Notes: generated by a model not told the origin, from the letters alone. A DNA stretch of 64,000 nt from Vagococcus zengguangii (GCF_005145005.1 NZ_CP039712.1:465001-529000), one strand, 5' to 3'; positions 9,852 through 18,234 are shown, numbered from the stretch's first letter. Numbers and translations are program-made.

Positions 9852-12014
9852 CTAAATGACACAGCTTTCACATTGATTGCTTCCGATTTCCTCTTCGTCT
9901 TCAGTGAAAGTACGGACATAATAAATTGATTTAATTCCTTGATGGAAGGCGTAGTGACGTAAAATGTTTAAGTCACGTGTCGTTTGTTTATTTGTATCAG
10001 TTTTCCATTCGTATAATCCTTCTGGTAATTCAGAACGCATGAATAAGGTCATACTCATCCCTTGATCAACGTGTTTTTGCGCAGCTGCATAAACATCGAT
10101 GACACGACGCATATCCATATCATAAGCTGATGTATAGTAAGGCAATGTTTCATTGCTTAAGTATGGGGCAGGGTAGTAAATCTTCCCAATTTTTTTCTCT
10201 TGGCGCTCTTCGATTAAACGCGTAATTGGATGAATACTTGCACTTGTATCATTGATATATGAAATCGAACCATTAGGTGCAACAGCTAAGCGGTTTTGGT
10301 GGTATAAACCATCCGTTTGGACCGCTTCACTTAAAGCTTGCCATGCCTCAGCATCAGGAATAAAGATTCCTTCAAATAGTTCTTTGACTTTGTCTGATTG
10401 TGGTAAAACTGGCGCATTAATGTAGCGTTCAAAGTACTTACCTGATGCATAGTCAGATTTTTCAAAATTGTTGAATGATTGACCACGTTCTTTAGCGATT
10501 TGGTTACTTTCAACTAAAGTCCAGTAGTTTAATAAGCTAAAGTAAACATCAGTAAATTCAATGGATTCTGGTGAGCCATAAGCCATTTGGTTTTTAGCAA
10601 AGTACGAGTGTAAGCCCATCGCACCTAAACCAATCGTATGATTTAAGGCATTTCCGTTTTGGATTGAAGGCACAGCGTCAATACTTGAAGCATCCGTGAT
10701 AAACGTTAAAGCACGCGTCATTGTACGCACTGATTTACCAAAGTCTTGGCTGTTCATTAAGTTTGGAATATTAGTTGAACCTAAGTTACAGCTAATATCA
10801 GTTCCCATGACTTCGTATTCTTGACGGTCGTTCAATACAGAAGGGGTTTGCACTTGTAAAATTTCAGAACATAAGTTACTCATGATGATTTTACCATCGA
10901 TTGGATTTTGACGGTTTGCTTCATCGATGTTGATAATATACGGATAACCTGATTCTTGTTGTAATTTACTAATTTCGTTTTCTAAATCACGAGCTTTGAT
11001 TTTAGTTTTACGAATGTTAGGGTTAGCGACTAATTCGTCGTATTTTTCAGTAATGTCGATATATGAGTAGGGAACACCATATTCACGTTCAATACTGTAC
11101 GGACTAAATAAGTACATGTCTTCATTTTTACGTGTTAATTCGTAAAACTTATCAGGGACTGTTAAACCTAAAGAAAGTGTTTTAACGCGCACTTTTTCGT
11201 CGGCGTTTTCTTTTTTAGTTGATAGGAACATTTCGATATCAGGATGGAAAACATCTAAGTAAACCACGCCGGCACCTTGACGTTGACCTAATTGATTTGA
11301 GTAGCTGAAGCTATCTTCAAATAATTTCATAACGGGAACAACGCCACTAGCTGCACCTTCAAAGCCTTTGATTGGTGCGCCAGCTTCACGTAAGTTAGAA
11401 AGTGAAATTCCAACCCCACCGCCAATACGTGATAATTGAAGGGCACTGTTGATACCACGTCCGATACTGTTCATATCATCAGTTAATTGTAATAAGAAAC
11501 AAGAAACTAATTCACCACGACGTTTACGACCAGCATTTAAGAATGATGGTGTGGCTGGTTGATAGCGTTGGTAAATCATTTCTTCTGCTAAGCTCATTGC
11601 TAAGTCTTCGTTACCATCAGCGAAGTACAACGCGTTAAAAGCCACACGGTCTTCGTAACGTTCTAAATACATTGAGCCATCGTTGCTCTTTAAAGCGTAT
11701 TGAGAGTAAAATTTATAGGCAGCCATAAATGACTTGAACGTAAAGTTTTGTGCAAATAGATAGTCATATAATGAAGCAATGAAGTCCATTGAATACTTCT
11801 CGATAAATTCAGACTCAATGAAGTCGTGCTCGATTAAATAGTTGATTTTTTCAGCAACTGTATTGAATGTCATCGTATTTGGTTCAACATTTTCTTTAAA
11901 GAAAGCATCCAAAGCTTCTTTATCCTTATTTAATGGGATTTGACCATTAACAGGACGATTGATTTCGTTATTCAGTTCAAAATAAGTAACGTTATTCAGT
12001 TCTTTTAGACTCAA
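9852..12014 (-). CDS. nrdE: Class Ib ribonucleotide reductase, alpha subunit
   Basis: A 720-residue catalytic R1 subunit. The segments GELVSCFLLQL and DISCNLGSTN hold the redox-active Cys pair, NLCSEI holds the thiyl-radical Cys, and the C-terminal CESCVI is the tail that accepts electrons from NrdH. It has the short class Ib N-terminus without the ATP-cone of class Ia. The start is TTG at 12014 (MSLKELNNVTYFELNNEINRPV). No ATG lies within the conserved N-terminus, and the start overlaps the nrdI end by 23 bp, which suggests translational coupling. The ribosome site AAGGA lies unusually close to the TTG. Confidence 0.95.
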   Translation of the reverse strand: MSLKELNNVTYFELNNEINRPVNGQIPLNKDKEALDAFFKENVEPNTMTFNTVAEKINYLIEHDFIESEFIEKYSMDFIASLYDYLFAQNFTFKSFMAAYKFYSQYALKSNDGSMYLERYEDRVAFNALYFADGNEDLAMSLAEEMIYQRYQPATPSFLNAGRKRRGELVSCFLLQLTDDMNSIGRGINSALQLSRIGGGVGISLSNLREAGAPIKGFEGAASGVVPVMKLFEDSFSYSNQLGQRQGAGVVYLDVFHPDIEMFLSTKKENADEKVRVKTLSLGLTVPDKFYELTRKNEDMYLFSPYSIEREYGVPYSYIDITEKYDELVANPNIRKTKIKARDLENEISKLQQESGYPYIINIDEANRQNPIDGKIIMSNLCSEILQVQTPSVLNDRQEYEVMGTDISCNLGSTNIPNLMNSQDFGKSVRTMTRALTFITDASSIDAVPSIQNGNALNHTIGLGAMGLHSYFAKNQMAYGSPESIEFTDVYFSLLNYWTLVESNQIAKERGQSFNNFEKSDYASGKYFERYINAPVLPQSDKVKELFEGIFIPDAEAWQALSEAVQTDGLYHQNRLAVAPNGSISYINDTSASIHPITRLIEERQEKKIGKIYYPAPYLSNETLPYYTSAYDMDMRRVIDVYAAAQKHVDQGMSMTLFMRSELPEGLYEWKTDTNKQTTRDLNILRHYAFHQGIKSIYYVRTFTEDEEEIGSNQCESCVI

Positions 12015-12372
12015 TTTCCTTCACTACTTTCTTAAAGTTTTTGACATCCTCGTCTGTTCCACTAAATTCGAACTCGAATAGGAGCGGGATGTTGTAATCT
12101 CGTGCCAAATCTTTGGCGGTAAAAATAAAAAGGTCCGCAAAGTTTCGGTTACCACCACCTGCGACACCAAGAATATTTTGACGATTGCTTTTGTACTCAA
12201 TAAAATCGTTCACTACTTCCGTAACGTCTTCGTCATAAGTAGGAACGACTATAATATAAGGTTCATTCAATTCTGTAAATGGGTTGGTCGGATCAATTTC
12301 AAATGAAGGAAAGTCTAGTTTCTTAATGAAGCGACGTGTTTGCCCAGTTAAGGTAAAATAGACAAGTTTCAT
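11992..12372 (-). CDS. nrdI: NrdI flavodoxin-like maturation factor
   Basis: A 126-residue flavodoxin-like protein that supplies an oxidant to load the Mn2-tyrosyl radical in NrdF. Motifs are FTLTGQTRRF near the N-terminus (phosphate loop), VPTYDE and the GNRNF segment with GVAGGGN typical of NrdI. The start was placed at 12372 (MKLVYFTLTG). Longer in-frame readings would enter the nrdH end and lack family similarity. It lies between nrdH (1-bp gap) and nrdE (23-bp overlap). Confidence 0.93.
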   Translation of the reverse strand: MKLVYFTLTGQTRRFIKKLDFPSFEIDPTNPFTELNEPYIIVVPTYDEDVTEVVNDFIEYKSNRQNILGVAGGGNRNFADLFIFTAKDLARDYNIPLLFEFEFSGTDEDVKNFKKVVKEIESKRTE

Positions 12373-12373
12373 T

Positions 12374-12601
12374 TTAAACCGCCAATGCGCGTAATTGATC
12401 AGGTCGGAAACCAACGATTGTTACAGCATTGTTAGTTAATACTGGGACTGAACGATGTCCTTGTTCTTTCAACCAATCAATATATTGTGGTTCGTCATCG
12501 ATATTGATTTCGTTATATGATAAACGTTGTTCGCTTAAGAAACGTTTTGTCATTTTACATTGAGGACAGTTATTTTTAGTATATAAAGTTAATTCATTCA
12601 T
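12374..12601 (-). CDS. nrdH: NrdH-redoxin
   Basis: A 75-residue glutaredoxin-like protein with thioredoxin-like reduction, the electron donor to NrdE. The active site CPQC is at residues 14-17, and the C-terminal GFRPDQLRAL is the usual NrdH signature for thioredoxin reductase docking. The first gene of nrdHIEF. GGAGGT lies 8 bp before the ATG on the minus strand. Confidence 0.95.
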   Translation of the reverse strand: MNELTLYTKNNCPQCKMTKRFLSEQRLSYNEINIDDEPQYIDWLKEQGHRSVPVLTNNAVTIVGFRPDQLRALAV

Positions 12602-12640
12602 GTGTGGTTACCTCCGCGCTTTTTTCTTTTGATAATAATA

Positions 12641-12668
12641 AGTATACCGCCTTTAGAATAAAAGTCAA
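12641..12668 (-). promoter_or_regulatory. Promoter of nrdHIEF
   Basis: On the minus strand TTGACT (12668-12663) and TATACT (12646-12641) are separated by 16 bp, about 40 bp before the nrdH ATG. It lies directly downstream of the two NrdR-like boxes. Confidence 0.75.
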
Positions 12669-12675
12669 AGGAAAA

Positions 12676-12723
12676 ACACAACATATTGTGTTCCGAACGT
12701 TCGGTAAATACTATGTTTTGTGT
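12676..12723. promoter_or_regulatory. Pair of NrdR boxes upstream of the nrdH promoter
   Basis: Box 1 is ACACAACATATTGTGT (12676-12691) and box 2 ATACTATGTTTTGTGT (12708-12723). The known NrdR consensus is ACACWATATWTWGTGT, usually found as two boxes an integral number of helix turns apart; here the centres are 32 bp apart. The 16-bp spacer holds a perfect 12-bp palindrome CCGAACGTTCGG (12693-12704). NrdR is the ATP/dATP-sensing repressor of ribonucleotide reductase operons. Confidence 0.8.
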
Positions 12724-12725
12724 TT

Positions 12726-12930
12726 TGTGGATAATGTGGAAAAGTCCCGTAAAAGGTAAGATAGCGTGCTTTCTTGTCGATTTACATGGGGATAAGTGAA
12801 TGAGATTAATCTAAAAATGGTAATAAATGAGTCGGAAAATTGTACAAAATATGACACATGACCCCAAGATGTTGTTGTTGAAAATAAAAAATGAATTTTT
12901 CTTGAAAATAAACAGTTGCATTGTGGATAA
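12726..12930. promoter_or_regulatory. Cluster of DnaA-box-like 9-mers between nrdH and the Rrf2 gene
   Basis: Two perfect DnaA boxes (TTATCCACA read on the minus strand) lie at 12726-12734 and 12922-12930. Near matches are TTTTCCACA at 12735-12743, directly abutting the first box, and TTATCCCCA at 12787-12795. All face the same way. The rest of the 380-bp gap 12602-12981 contains the two promoters described separately and no gene. Confidence 0.6.
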
Positions 12931-12953
12931 AAAAAGTCTATAATCATTGTAGA
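12916..12953 (+). promoter_or_regulatory. Promoter and overlapping operator of the Rrf2-pip operon
   Basis: TTGCAT (12916-12921) and TATAAT (12939-12944) are 17 bp apart. A 17-bp near-palindrome, TCTATAATCATTGTAGA (12937-12953), covers the -10 and start site, and its half-site TCTATAATGA recurs at 12961-12970 before the gene. The arrangement suggests autorepression by the Rrf2 protein. A perfect DnaA box overlaps the spacer. Confidence 0.7.
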
Positions 12954-12981
12954 TAAAAAAATCTATAATGAAGGCGAGAAA

Positions 12982-13452
12982 ATGAAATTAACATCTGCAA
13001 CTGAACAAGCTATTGCAGTGGTAGCCTTACTTGCTACACAAGAACCTGAAATAGCATTGTCATCGGAAAGTATTTATCAAAAATTAAATTTATCTAAAAG
13101 TTATGTTCAAAAATTGTTGAGAAAACTAGTGGTAGCTAAACTCATATCAGGCGCAACGGGTAATAGTGGTGGTTTTAGGTTAGACAAGTCTTTAGCTGAC
13201 ATTAGTTTATATGATGTCGTATCAGCAATTGAGGGGGACTTTTGCTCATTAACAAACTCTGGGTTACTAGAAAATACCTTTGATAACTTTGGGGAACAAG
13301 CGCAAGAAGGTCATCAAGTTATTGCAAAATATTTTCGTGAAGCTGATTTCAAGTGGATTTTATATTTAAAAACGATTAGTGTTGAAAAAATAATGAGTGA
13401 AGTATTTGGTGATGGGAAAACAGTGGCTTTCCATGATTGGAATATAGAGTAA
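12982..13452 (+). CDS. Rrf2-family transcriptional regulator
   Basis: A 156-residue winged-helix regulator. The start MKLTSATEQAIAVVALLA and the segment LSKSYVQKLLRKLVVAKLISGATGNSGGFRLDK, with the GGFRL wing, are typical of the family. Only one Cys is present (FCSLTN, about residue 88), not the Cys triad of IscR or NsrR, so an iron-sulfur cluster of that kind is unlikely. It lies in front of the Pip-like membrane protein gene (14-bp gap) and probably controls it and itself through the palindrome over its -10. Confidence 0.85.
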   Translation: MKLTSATEQAIAVVALLATQEPEIALSSESIYQKLNLSKSYVQKLLRKLVVAKLISGATGNSGGFRLDKSLADISLYDVVSAIEGDFCSLTNSGLLENTFDNFGEQAQEGHQVIAKYFREADFKWILYLKTISVEKIMSEVFGDGKTVAFHDWNIE

Positions 13453-13466
13453 GGGAAGGATTTTGT

Positions 13467-16190
13467 ATGAAGCGATTGAAAAAAGTATTTGAATTGTATC
13501 GCCTAGATTGGCATCGTGTTTATCAAAATAAATTAACGTTAATGTTGATCATGGCTTTAATGGTTATTCCTTCATTATATGCATGGTTTAATATTGCAGC
13601 TTTATGGGATCCGTATTCAAGTACGGGAGATATTAAAGTAGCGATTTACTCAGAAGATAAACGTGCAGAGGTAATGGACAAATCGGTCAATATTGGCGAT
13701 GAAATGCTGAAAAATTTGAAAGAAAATGATAATTTTTCCTGGCAATTTGTTAAATCAGAAGCTGAGTTAGATAAGGGTGTTAAAAGTGGAAAATATTATG
13801 CAGGAATTGTCATTCCTAGCGACTTTTCCAAAAACTTGGTTAGTTTTGTCAATGGTGACATTAAAAAACCTGAAATTGATTATCGTGTGAATCAAAAAAT
13901 TAATGCGATTGCGCCAAAAGTAACAGAAAAAGGAGCGAGTGCTATTCAGTCAACGATTGCCACTCAGTTCATTGATACAGTTAGCAAAACCGTTTTTGAG
14001 ACCTTGAATCAAGCAGGTTACAAAATCGATGAAGGACTGCCTACCTTAAATAAGGTGACAAGTAAAATATTATTGGCAGATGAGCATTTAGATGAAATTG
14101 ATGGCTACACTAAAAAAATTACGGAACTAAATGATAAGTTTCCAGAATATAAAGAAAAACTAGATAAAGCCAATGAAGTGGTGGATTATTTACCAAAAGT
14201 AAATGAAGTAGGCGATAAGTTAGTCGAATTAAATAAAAAATTGCCAGAACTAAAAAAAGTTGGAGAATTAGTTGTCACCCTTCAAGGCAAAACTGACCAA
14301 ATAAAAGAGGCTGGTAAGCAAATTAAAACGATTGACGAAGAGTTTGACAAGATCGTCGAAACGTTAAATAAAGCAGTTGATACATCTAAAAAAGGCTTAA
14401 AGATTATTGGAGAAGCGCAAGAAATGTTGCCTGATGTTCAAAGATTTGTTGATCAAGCGAATGGTACGTTACCGACAGTTATTGATGAAGTAGGAAAAAT
14501 TCAAACCGCCTTACCACAAATTGGTGACGGCTTGACGTCTGGTTTAAACGTGGTTGTGTTAGTCGCTCAAAATGTTATGACAACAACCGATAATTTGAAT
14601 GCATTTCTAGATAAAACTGAGTTAGACGATGAAACAAGAGCTGCAATTAAACAAGTATTAGTCGTTCTTCAAACACAATCGGCCAAATTAGATCAAATGA
14701 TTACAAATGTGATTAATACTCTAAATAAATTAATGGCGTTAGCTGGTGATAATAGTTTACAACCGGTTGTCGATCGTTTGAAAAATATCCAAACAGCTGG
14801 ACAAGGCTTGAATCAATTTGTGACAAGTGTCGTGAATGGTTTCGATTCAATGAATACTGAAGAGATTAAAGATAGTATCTCTAAAATTAATCAAATAGCT
14901 GGAGAAATTGGTTCTCATGCAACGAACCTAGAAGGTGAATTACCTTCAATTCAGACAACTATTACGGGAATTTTGACCAATGTTTCAGCGATGCTTGATA
15001 CAGCGAATAACCTGACACATAAAGTCGATGAACAAAATATGTTAGCACAACTAGATGATGTGATGTCAAATACGACCGAGACCATCAATACGGCACTTAA
15101 ATTCTTTGACGAGTATCAAAGTGAATTGCCAAAAATTAAAGAAGAAATTCATACTGCCAATGTTTTATTGAATGACAATATGACGACAGTGATAGATGGT
15201 ATCGATAAAGCGGCTAGTTTTTATCAAAATGACCTACCTAAGTTAGAAGAAAAGATGAATCAAGGCGTGGCGTTTTATCAAAAAGAATGGCCAGCAATTG
15301 AAGAAGAGTTGACCAAAACGTTAGGAACAGTTAATGAGAAAATGCCTGATATTGAGAAAGCTTTAACGCTATCAACAGGCTTTATTAACGACGAATGGCC
15401 AGAAGTGCGTAATGGTATTCAAAAAGCGGCTGATTTAGTTCGAAAAGGTCAAAATAATGTTGATTTAGGTTCTTTGATTAGTTTGCTTAAAAAAGATGCT
15501 AATGATGAGAGTGACTTCTTGTCAAATCCAGTTAAAATTAATGAGCAAGATATCTATCCAGTTCCTAACTATGGATCAGCAAGTGCCCCATTCTATACAG
15601 CGTTGTGTCTGTGGGTTGGATCGGTCTTGTTCTCAAGTATTGCGACAACAGTGGTGCACTTAGATGGTAAACAGAAGAAGCGTTACAGCATGCGTCAACA
15701 ATATGTTTCTCGCTACATGACCTTTATAACAGTAGGATTGGCCCAAGCAGCTATCGTAGCATTAGGTAATCGTTTCTTATTGAATGCCTATATGGTTAAT
15801 CCAGGATGGAACTTCTTATTTACTTTGTTGATTAGTTTAGTCTTCATGTCAATGGTTTATGCCTTAGTCCATTTATTTGGTAATTTAGGTAAAGGAATGG
15901 CGGTTATAATATTAGTGTTGTCTATTTCAGCAGGGGGTGGGAACTTCCCAATTCAAATGTCCGGTAAGTTCTTTAATATGATTCATCCATTCTTACCATT
16001 TACTTATGCGGTTAATTTGTTAAGAGAAACAACAGGTGGTATTTACTGGCCAAATGCGATAAAAAATATTATCGTATTAGCCGCAGTTGGGGCAACATTT
16101 GCTATAATAGGTTATATCCTAGCACCAAAAGTAACCACAATCTTTAGAAAATTAAATGCTAAATTAAAAGAAGGACATTTATTGCATTAG
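13467..16190 (+). CDS. YhgE/Pip family membrane protein (phage infection protein-like)
   Basis: A 907-residue protein of the YhgE/Pip family, related to the permease part of ABC-2 transporters. Lactococcal Pip is a phage c2 receptor, and other members act in export of virulence factors. One N-terminal membrane segment (about residues 20-45, LTLMLIMALMVIPSLYAWFN) is followed by the YhgE domain. A long extracellular region of about 500 residues with heptad-like, Gln/Lys/Glu-rich helices comes next. Five or so membrane segments lie between about residue 700 and the end. The start at 13467 follows AAGGGAAGGA; an ATG 30 bp upstream lacks such a site. It is likely co-transcribed with the Rrf2 gene. 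Natural function is uncertain. Confidence 0.88.
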   Translation: MKRLKKVFELYRLDWHRVYQNKLTLMLIMALMVIPSLYAWFNIAALWDPYSSTGDIKVAIYSEDKRAEVMDKSVNIGDEMLKNLKENDNFSWQFVKSEAELDKGVKSGKYYAGIVIPSDFSKNLVSFVNGDIKKPEIDYRVNQKINAIAPKVTEKGASAIQSTIATQFIDTVSKTVFETLNQAGYKIDEGLPTLNKVTSKILLADEHLDEIDGYTKKITELNDKFPEYKEKLDKANEVVDYLPKVNEVGDKLVELNKKLPELKKVGELVVTLQGKTDQIKEAGKQIKTIDEEFDKIVETLNKAVDTSKKGLKIIGEAQEMLPDVQRFVDQANGTLPTVIDEVGKIQTALPQIGDGLTSGLNVVVLVAQNVMTTTDNLNAFLDKTELDDETRAAIKQVLVVLQTQSAKLDQMITNVINTLNKLMALAGDNSLQPVVDRLKNIQTAGQGLNQFVTSVVNGFDSMNTEEIKDSISKINQIAGEIGSHATNLEGELPSIQTTITGILTNVSAMLDTANNLTHKVDEQNMLAQLDDVMSNTTETINTALKFFDEYQSELPKIKEEIHTANVLLNDNMTTVIDGIDKAASFYQNDLPKLEEKMNQGVAFYQKEWPAIEEELTKTLGTVNEKMPDIEKALTLSTGFINDEWPEVRNGIQKAADLVRKGQNNVDLGSLISLLKKDANDESDFLSNPVKINEQDIYPVPNYGSASAPFYTALCLWVGSVLFSSIATTVVHLDGKQKKRYSMRQQYVSRYMTFITVGLAQAAIVALGNRFLLNAYMVNPGWNFLFTLLISLVFMSMVYALVHLFGNLGKGMAVIILVLSISAGGGNFPIQMSGKFFNMIHPFLPFTYAVNLLRETTGGIYWPNAIKNIIVLAAVGATFAIIGYILAPKVTTIFRKLNAKLKEGHLLH

Positions 16191-16351
16191 GAAAATGATC
16201 GATGCAAAGGAATAGGAGCATCAGTTATTTCAAGTTGAAAAGTAGCTAAAGGTAAATACAACTCAAATGATAAGATTACTTACTTAATTGAATAGTAGTT
16301 TTTTCAACGCTTTGAATGCTTATTTACTATTAGTTAGAGCGATGAATAAAT

Positions 16352-16399
16352 AAAAAATTCCCACCAAAAGAAAGTTTTTTCTTTTGGTGGGAATTTTTT
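16352..16399. terminator. Bidirectional terminator between pip-like and Tim44-like genes
   Basis: AAAAAATTCCCACCAAAAG pairs perfectly with CTTTTGGTGGGAATTTTTT around a short loop. Its right arm overlaps the stop codon of the minus-strand gene. Between 16191 and 16351 nothing else is seen. Confidence 0.93.
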
Positions 16400-17087
16400 A
16401 TCTAATCTCAGTAATAATCAAGTGGCCATTAGGCTTTCTTTTGAAATACCAGTCCTCATTAATGACGCCGCGTCTTTTCTTATCTCCAGAACTTATTTGT
16501 TTGTTATTGATAGTTATAATGTAATCAATCATGGTAGCACAAATGGTTACCTTAAATTGAGTATCATCAAGGGTGGTGTAATTATAGATACTTTCGATAG
16601 TTATTTTTTTGATAATATTTTTTTGTTGTCTTTTTTGCATATTTTGTATTAATTGTAGATGTTGGAGATATAACTCTTCACTATAATAATGTTGACAATT
16701 CGATAAAGTCTGATTAGACCAGTTTTTTTGAATAATAAGATAGAGTGAACTTATTTCTGTTTTTAGTGGTTCTTCCAGGGGGATAGCCCAATAAGGAATG
16801 CTTTCTTGTGGATCTATTGTTTCTTTATTATTTCGTTTCGCTATAATAAATAGACAGATACTACCAGAAAAAATAATTAGTTTATTAAATGATAGTGATG
16901 TACGAGCGTGAGGAGAGTTGTTTATCCGACCATAACTGTTTCGAGATGAGGTATGACCAGCGGAGCTATGATTGCTAGAACCATGACTAACATGACCACC
17001 ACCAGCCGTTGCCATACTATGCGTTGGAAAGGCCAGTAGGCAATTTAAAGATAATGCTAAATAACTTAATAGTATGATTTTCTTCAT
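16398..17087 (-). CDS. Secreted or membrane-anchored protein with Tim44-like domain
   Basis: 229 residues. The N-terminal signal peptide (MKKIILLSYLALSLNCLLAF) is followed by a short Gly/Ser/His-rich stretch (GGGHVSHGSSNHSS). A membrane segment lies near residues 66-84. The C-terminal 130 residues resemble the Tim44/MBA1 fold, with patterns such as YYSEELYLQHLQLIQNM and EDWYFKRKPNGHLIITEI. Members of this group in Gram-positives are of unknown role. The start at 17087 gives the signal peptide; upstream in-frame starts add hydrophobic sequence without a ribosome site. It is divergent from tadA. Confidence 0.7.
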   Translation of the reverse strand: MKKIILLSYLALSLNCLLAFPTHSMATAGGGHVSHGSSNHSSAGHTSSRNSYGRINNSPHARTSLSFNKLIIFSGSICLFIIAKRNNKETIDPQESIPYWAIPLEEPLKTEISSLYLIIQKNWSNQTLSNCQHYYSEELYLQHLQLIQNMQKRQQKNIIKKITIESIYNYTTLDDTQFKVTICATMIDYIITINNKQISSGDKKRRGVINEDWYFKRKPNGHLIITEIR

Positions 17088-17220
17088 TAGATAGGCACTC
17101 TTTTCTAGTATGATTGATATATAATAGCAGACGAATTTGAAGAAAGTATGACTAGTGCGAATTAGTAGCACAAAATTATGATAAAATAAAGATAAATAGA
17201 GAAGGTGAAAGGGTAAGTAG

Positions 17221-17766
17221 ATGGCAGTAGAATTAAGGAACTATACATTAGTTGAAAAAGAGTTTTATATGGAAGAAGCGATTAAGGAAGCTTACCGCGC
17301 TCAGGCTAAAGGAGAAGTACCGATTGGCGCTGTGGTTGTTTATCAAGGGAAAATAGTTGGACGAGGGCATAACTTGCGAGAAACAACGCAAAATGCGATT
17401 ACACATGCTGAGATGATGGCGATTCAAGAAGCGTGTCAATCACTTGGAAGTTGGCGTTTAGAAGAATGTGACTTGTTTGTAACGCTTGAGCCTTGTGTGA
17501 TGTGTAGTGGTGCCATTGTCTTATCGCGTGTTGAGCAAGTGTTTTATGGGGCGGTTGATCCTAAAGGGGGCGCAACGGAAAGTTTATATCAATTATTAAG
17601 CGACGAGCGATTAAACCATCAAGTGGCAATTGAAACGGGAATCTTAGAAGAAGAATGTGGACAATTACTAAAAGACTTTTTTAAAAAGCTACGAGATAAA
17701 AAGAAAGCCAAGAAGCTAGCGGAGAGAGCAAAACTAAATAAAGAAGAAATCGTAAAAAAAGACTAG
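17221..17766 (+). CDS. tadA: tRNA adenosine(34) deaminase
   Basis: A 181-residue zinc deaminase converting A34 to inosine in tRNA-Arg(ACG). The catalytic motif HAEMMAI (His and Glu) and the zinc-binding PCVMC are both present. The C-terminus is Lys-rich. The ATG at 17221 follows AAGGTGAAAGGG. A second in-frame Met at 17269 (MEEAIKEAY) is also possible and would match the start of many homologues. The SRP RNA gene lies directly downstream, as in many Lactobacillales. Confidence 0.94.
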   Translation: MAVELRNYTLVEKEFYMEEAIKEAYRAQAKGEVPIGAVVVYQGKIVGRGHNLRETTQNAITHAEMMAIQEACQSLGSWRLEECDLFVTLEPCVMCSGAIVLSRVEQVFYGAVDPKGGATESLYQLLSDERLNHQVAIETGILEEECGQLLKDFFKKLRDKKKAKKLAERAKLNKEEIVKKD

Positions 17767-17799
17767 CATTTTTTTTGAAGATAGGTTAAAATAATATTT

Positions 17800-17875
17800 G
17801 GCAATGGTTAGGCTATGAATTGTGTCAGGTCCGGAAGGAAGCAGCACTAAGTAGTCTGGCCATGTGCCTTTTTTT
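17800..17875 (+). ncRNA. ffs: Signal recognition particle RNA, small bacterial type
   Basis: The universally conserved SRP core GTCAGGTCCGGAAGGAAGCA (17823-17842), containing the GGAAG-type tetraloop and the asymmetric bulge, is flanked by pairing ends GGCAATGG (17800-17807) and CCATGTGCC (17860-17868). A T-run at 17869-17875 can terminate it. It forms the short hairpin (domain IV) RNA that binds Ffh. Its place between tadA and dnaX is usual in this group. Confidence 0.95.
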
Positions 17876-17906
17876 GTATCTTAAAATAAAAGTTATTTAT
17901 ATAGAA

Positions 17907-17957
17907 GAAACAGGCTCCCGTAATGTATCAATTTGTACATTACGGGGGCCTGTTTTA
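17907..17957. terminator. Strong hairpin terminator downstream of ffs
   Basis: ACAGGC-CCCGTAATGTA pairs with TACATTACGGG-GGCCTGT (an extra base in each arm) and is followed by TTTT. It may back up the ffs T-run and separate it from the repeat cluster and the convergent minus-strand operon. Confidence 0.85.
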
Positions 17958-17960
17958 TTT

Positions 17961-18234
17961 GCATGTGAAGAAGCTAATCGTACCTTTCATCACTTTTTTA
18001 TCCGAATTTCGGAAGTAGCTTCTGCGGAAATATAATGAGCTTCTCAAAAGGATTAAAAATTCTTTCGTCATCTCATGCATATTTCTTGAAGCTGAACACT
18101 TCCTCAATCACTTTATATAATCCGGATTTCAAGCGCAACTTCCTCGGTAATATGTCACGACTCTCAAAAATTATTGCATAATTTTCGTCGCCGTGCGCAT
18201 ATTACTCCGAAGTTAATCGCGCTTTCCATCACTT
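17961..18234 (-). repeat. Hairpin repeat cluster A (two full units, one partial)
   Basis: Read on the minus strand, this begins 1-2 bases after the stop of the TPM-domain gene. Unit A1 (18234-18118) and unit A2 (18115-18000) are about 117-bp imperfect hairpins, and A3 (17999-17961) is a truncated left end. Shared parts are the left end GTGATTGAA...TTAGCTTC, the centre GACGAAAAT...TTTTTGAGA, and the right end GAGGAAGTTGCGC...GAAATCCGGATTA. A1 and A2 use different but internally complementary middle blocks. Same family as the clusters at 23.8 and 62.4 kb. No coding potential. Confidence 0.85.

Noticed and set aside
12693-12704. LexA/SOS box reading of CCGAACGTTCGG
   Set aside because: The Gram-positive SOS box needs four bases between GAAC and GTTC; here there are none.
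17820-18035. A plus-strand 71-codon frame across the SRP RNA
   Set aside because: It begins inside the conserved ffs core, has no ribosome site, and continues through a terminator hairpin and repeat DNA.
17961-18234. CRISPR array as explanation of the tandem repeats
   Set aside because: Units are about 117-bp hairpins with variation in the arms, not short identical repeats with unique spacers, and no cas gene is near.
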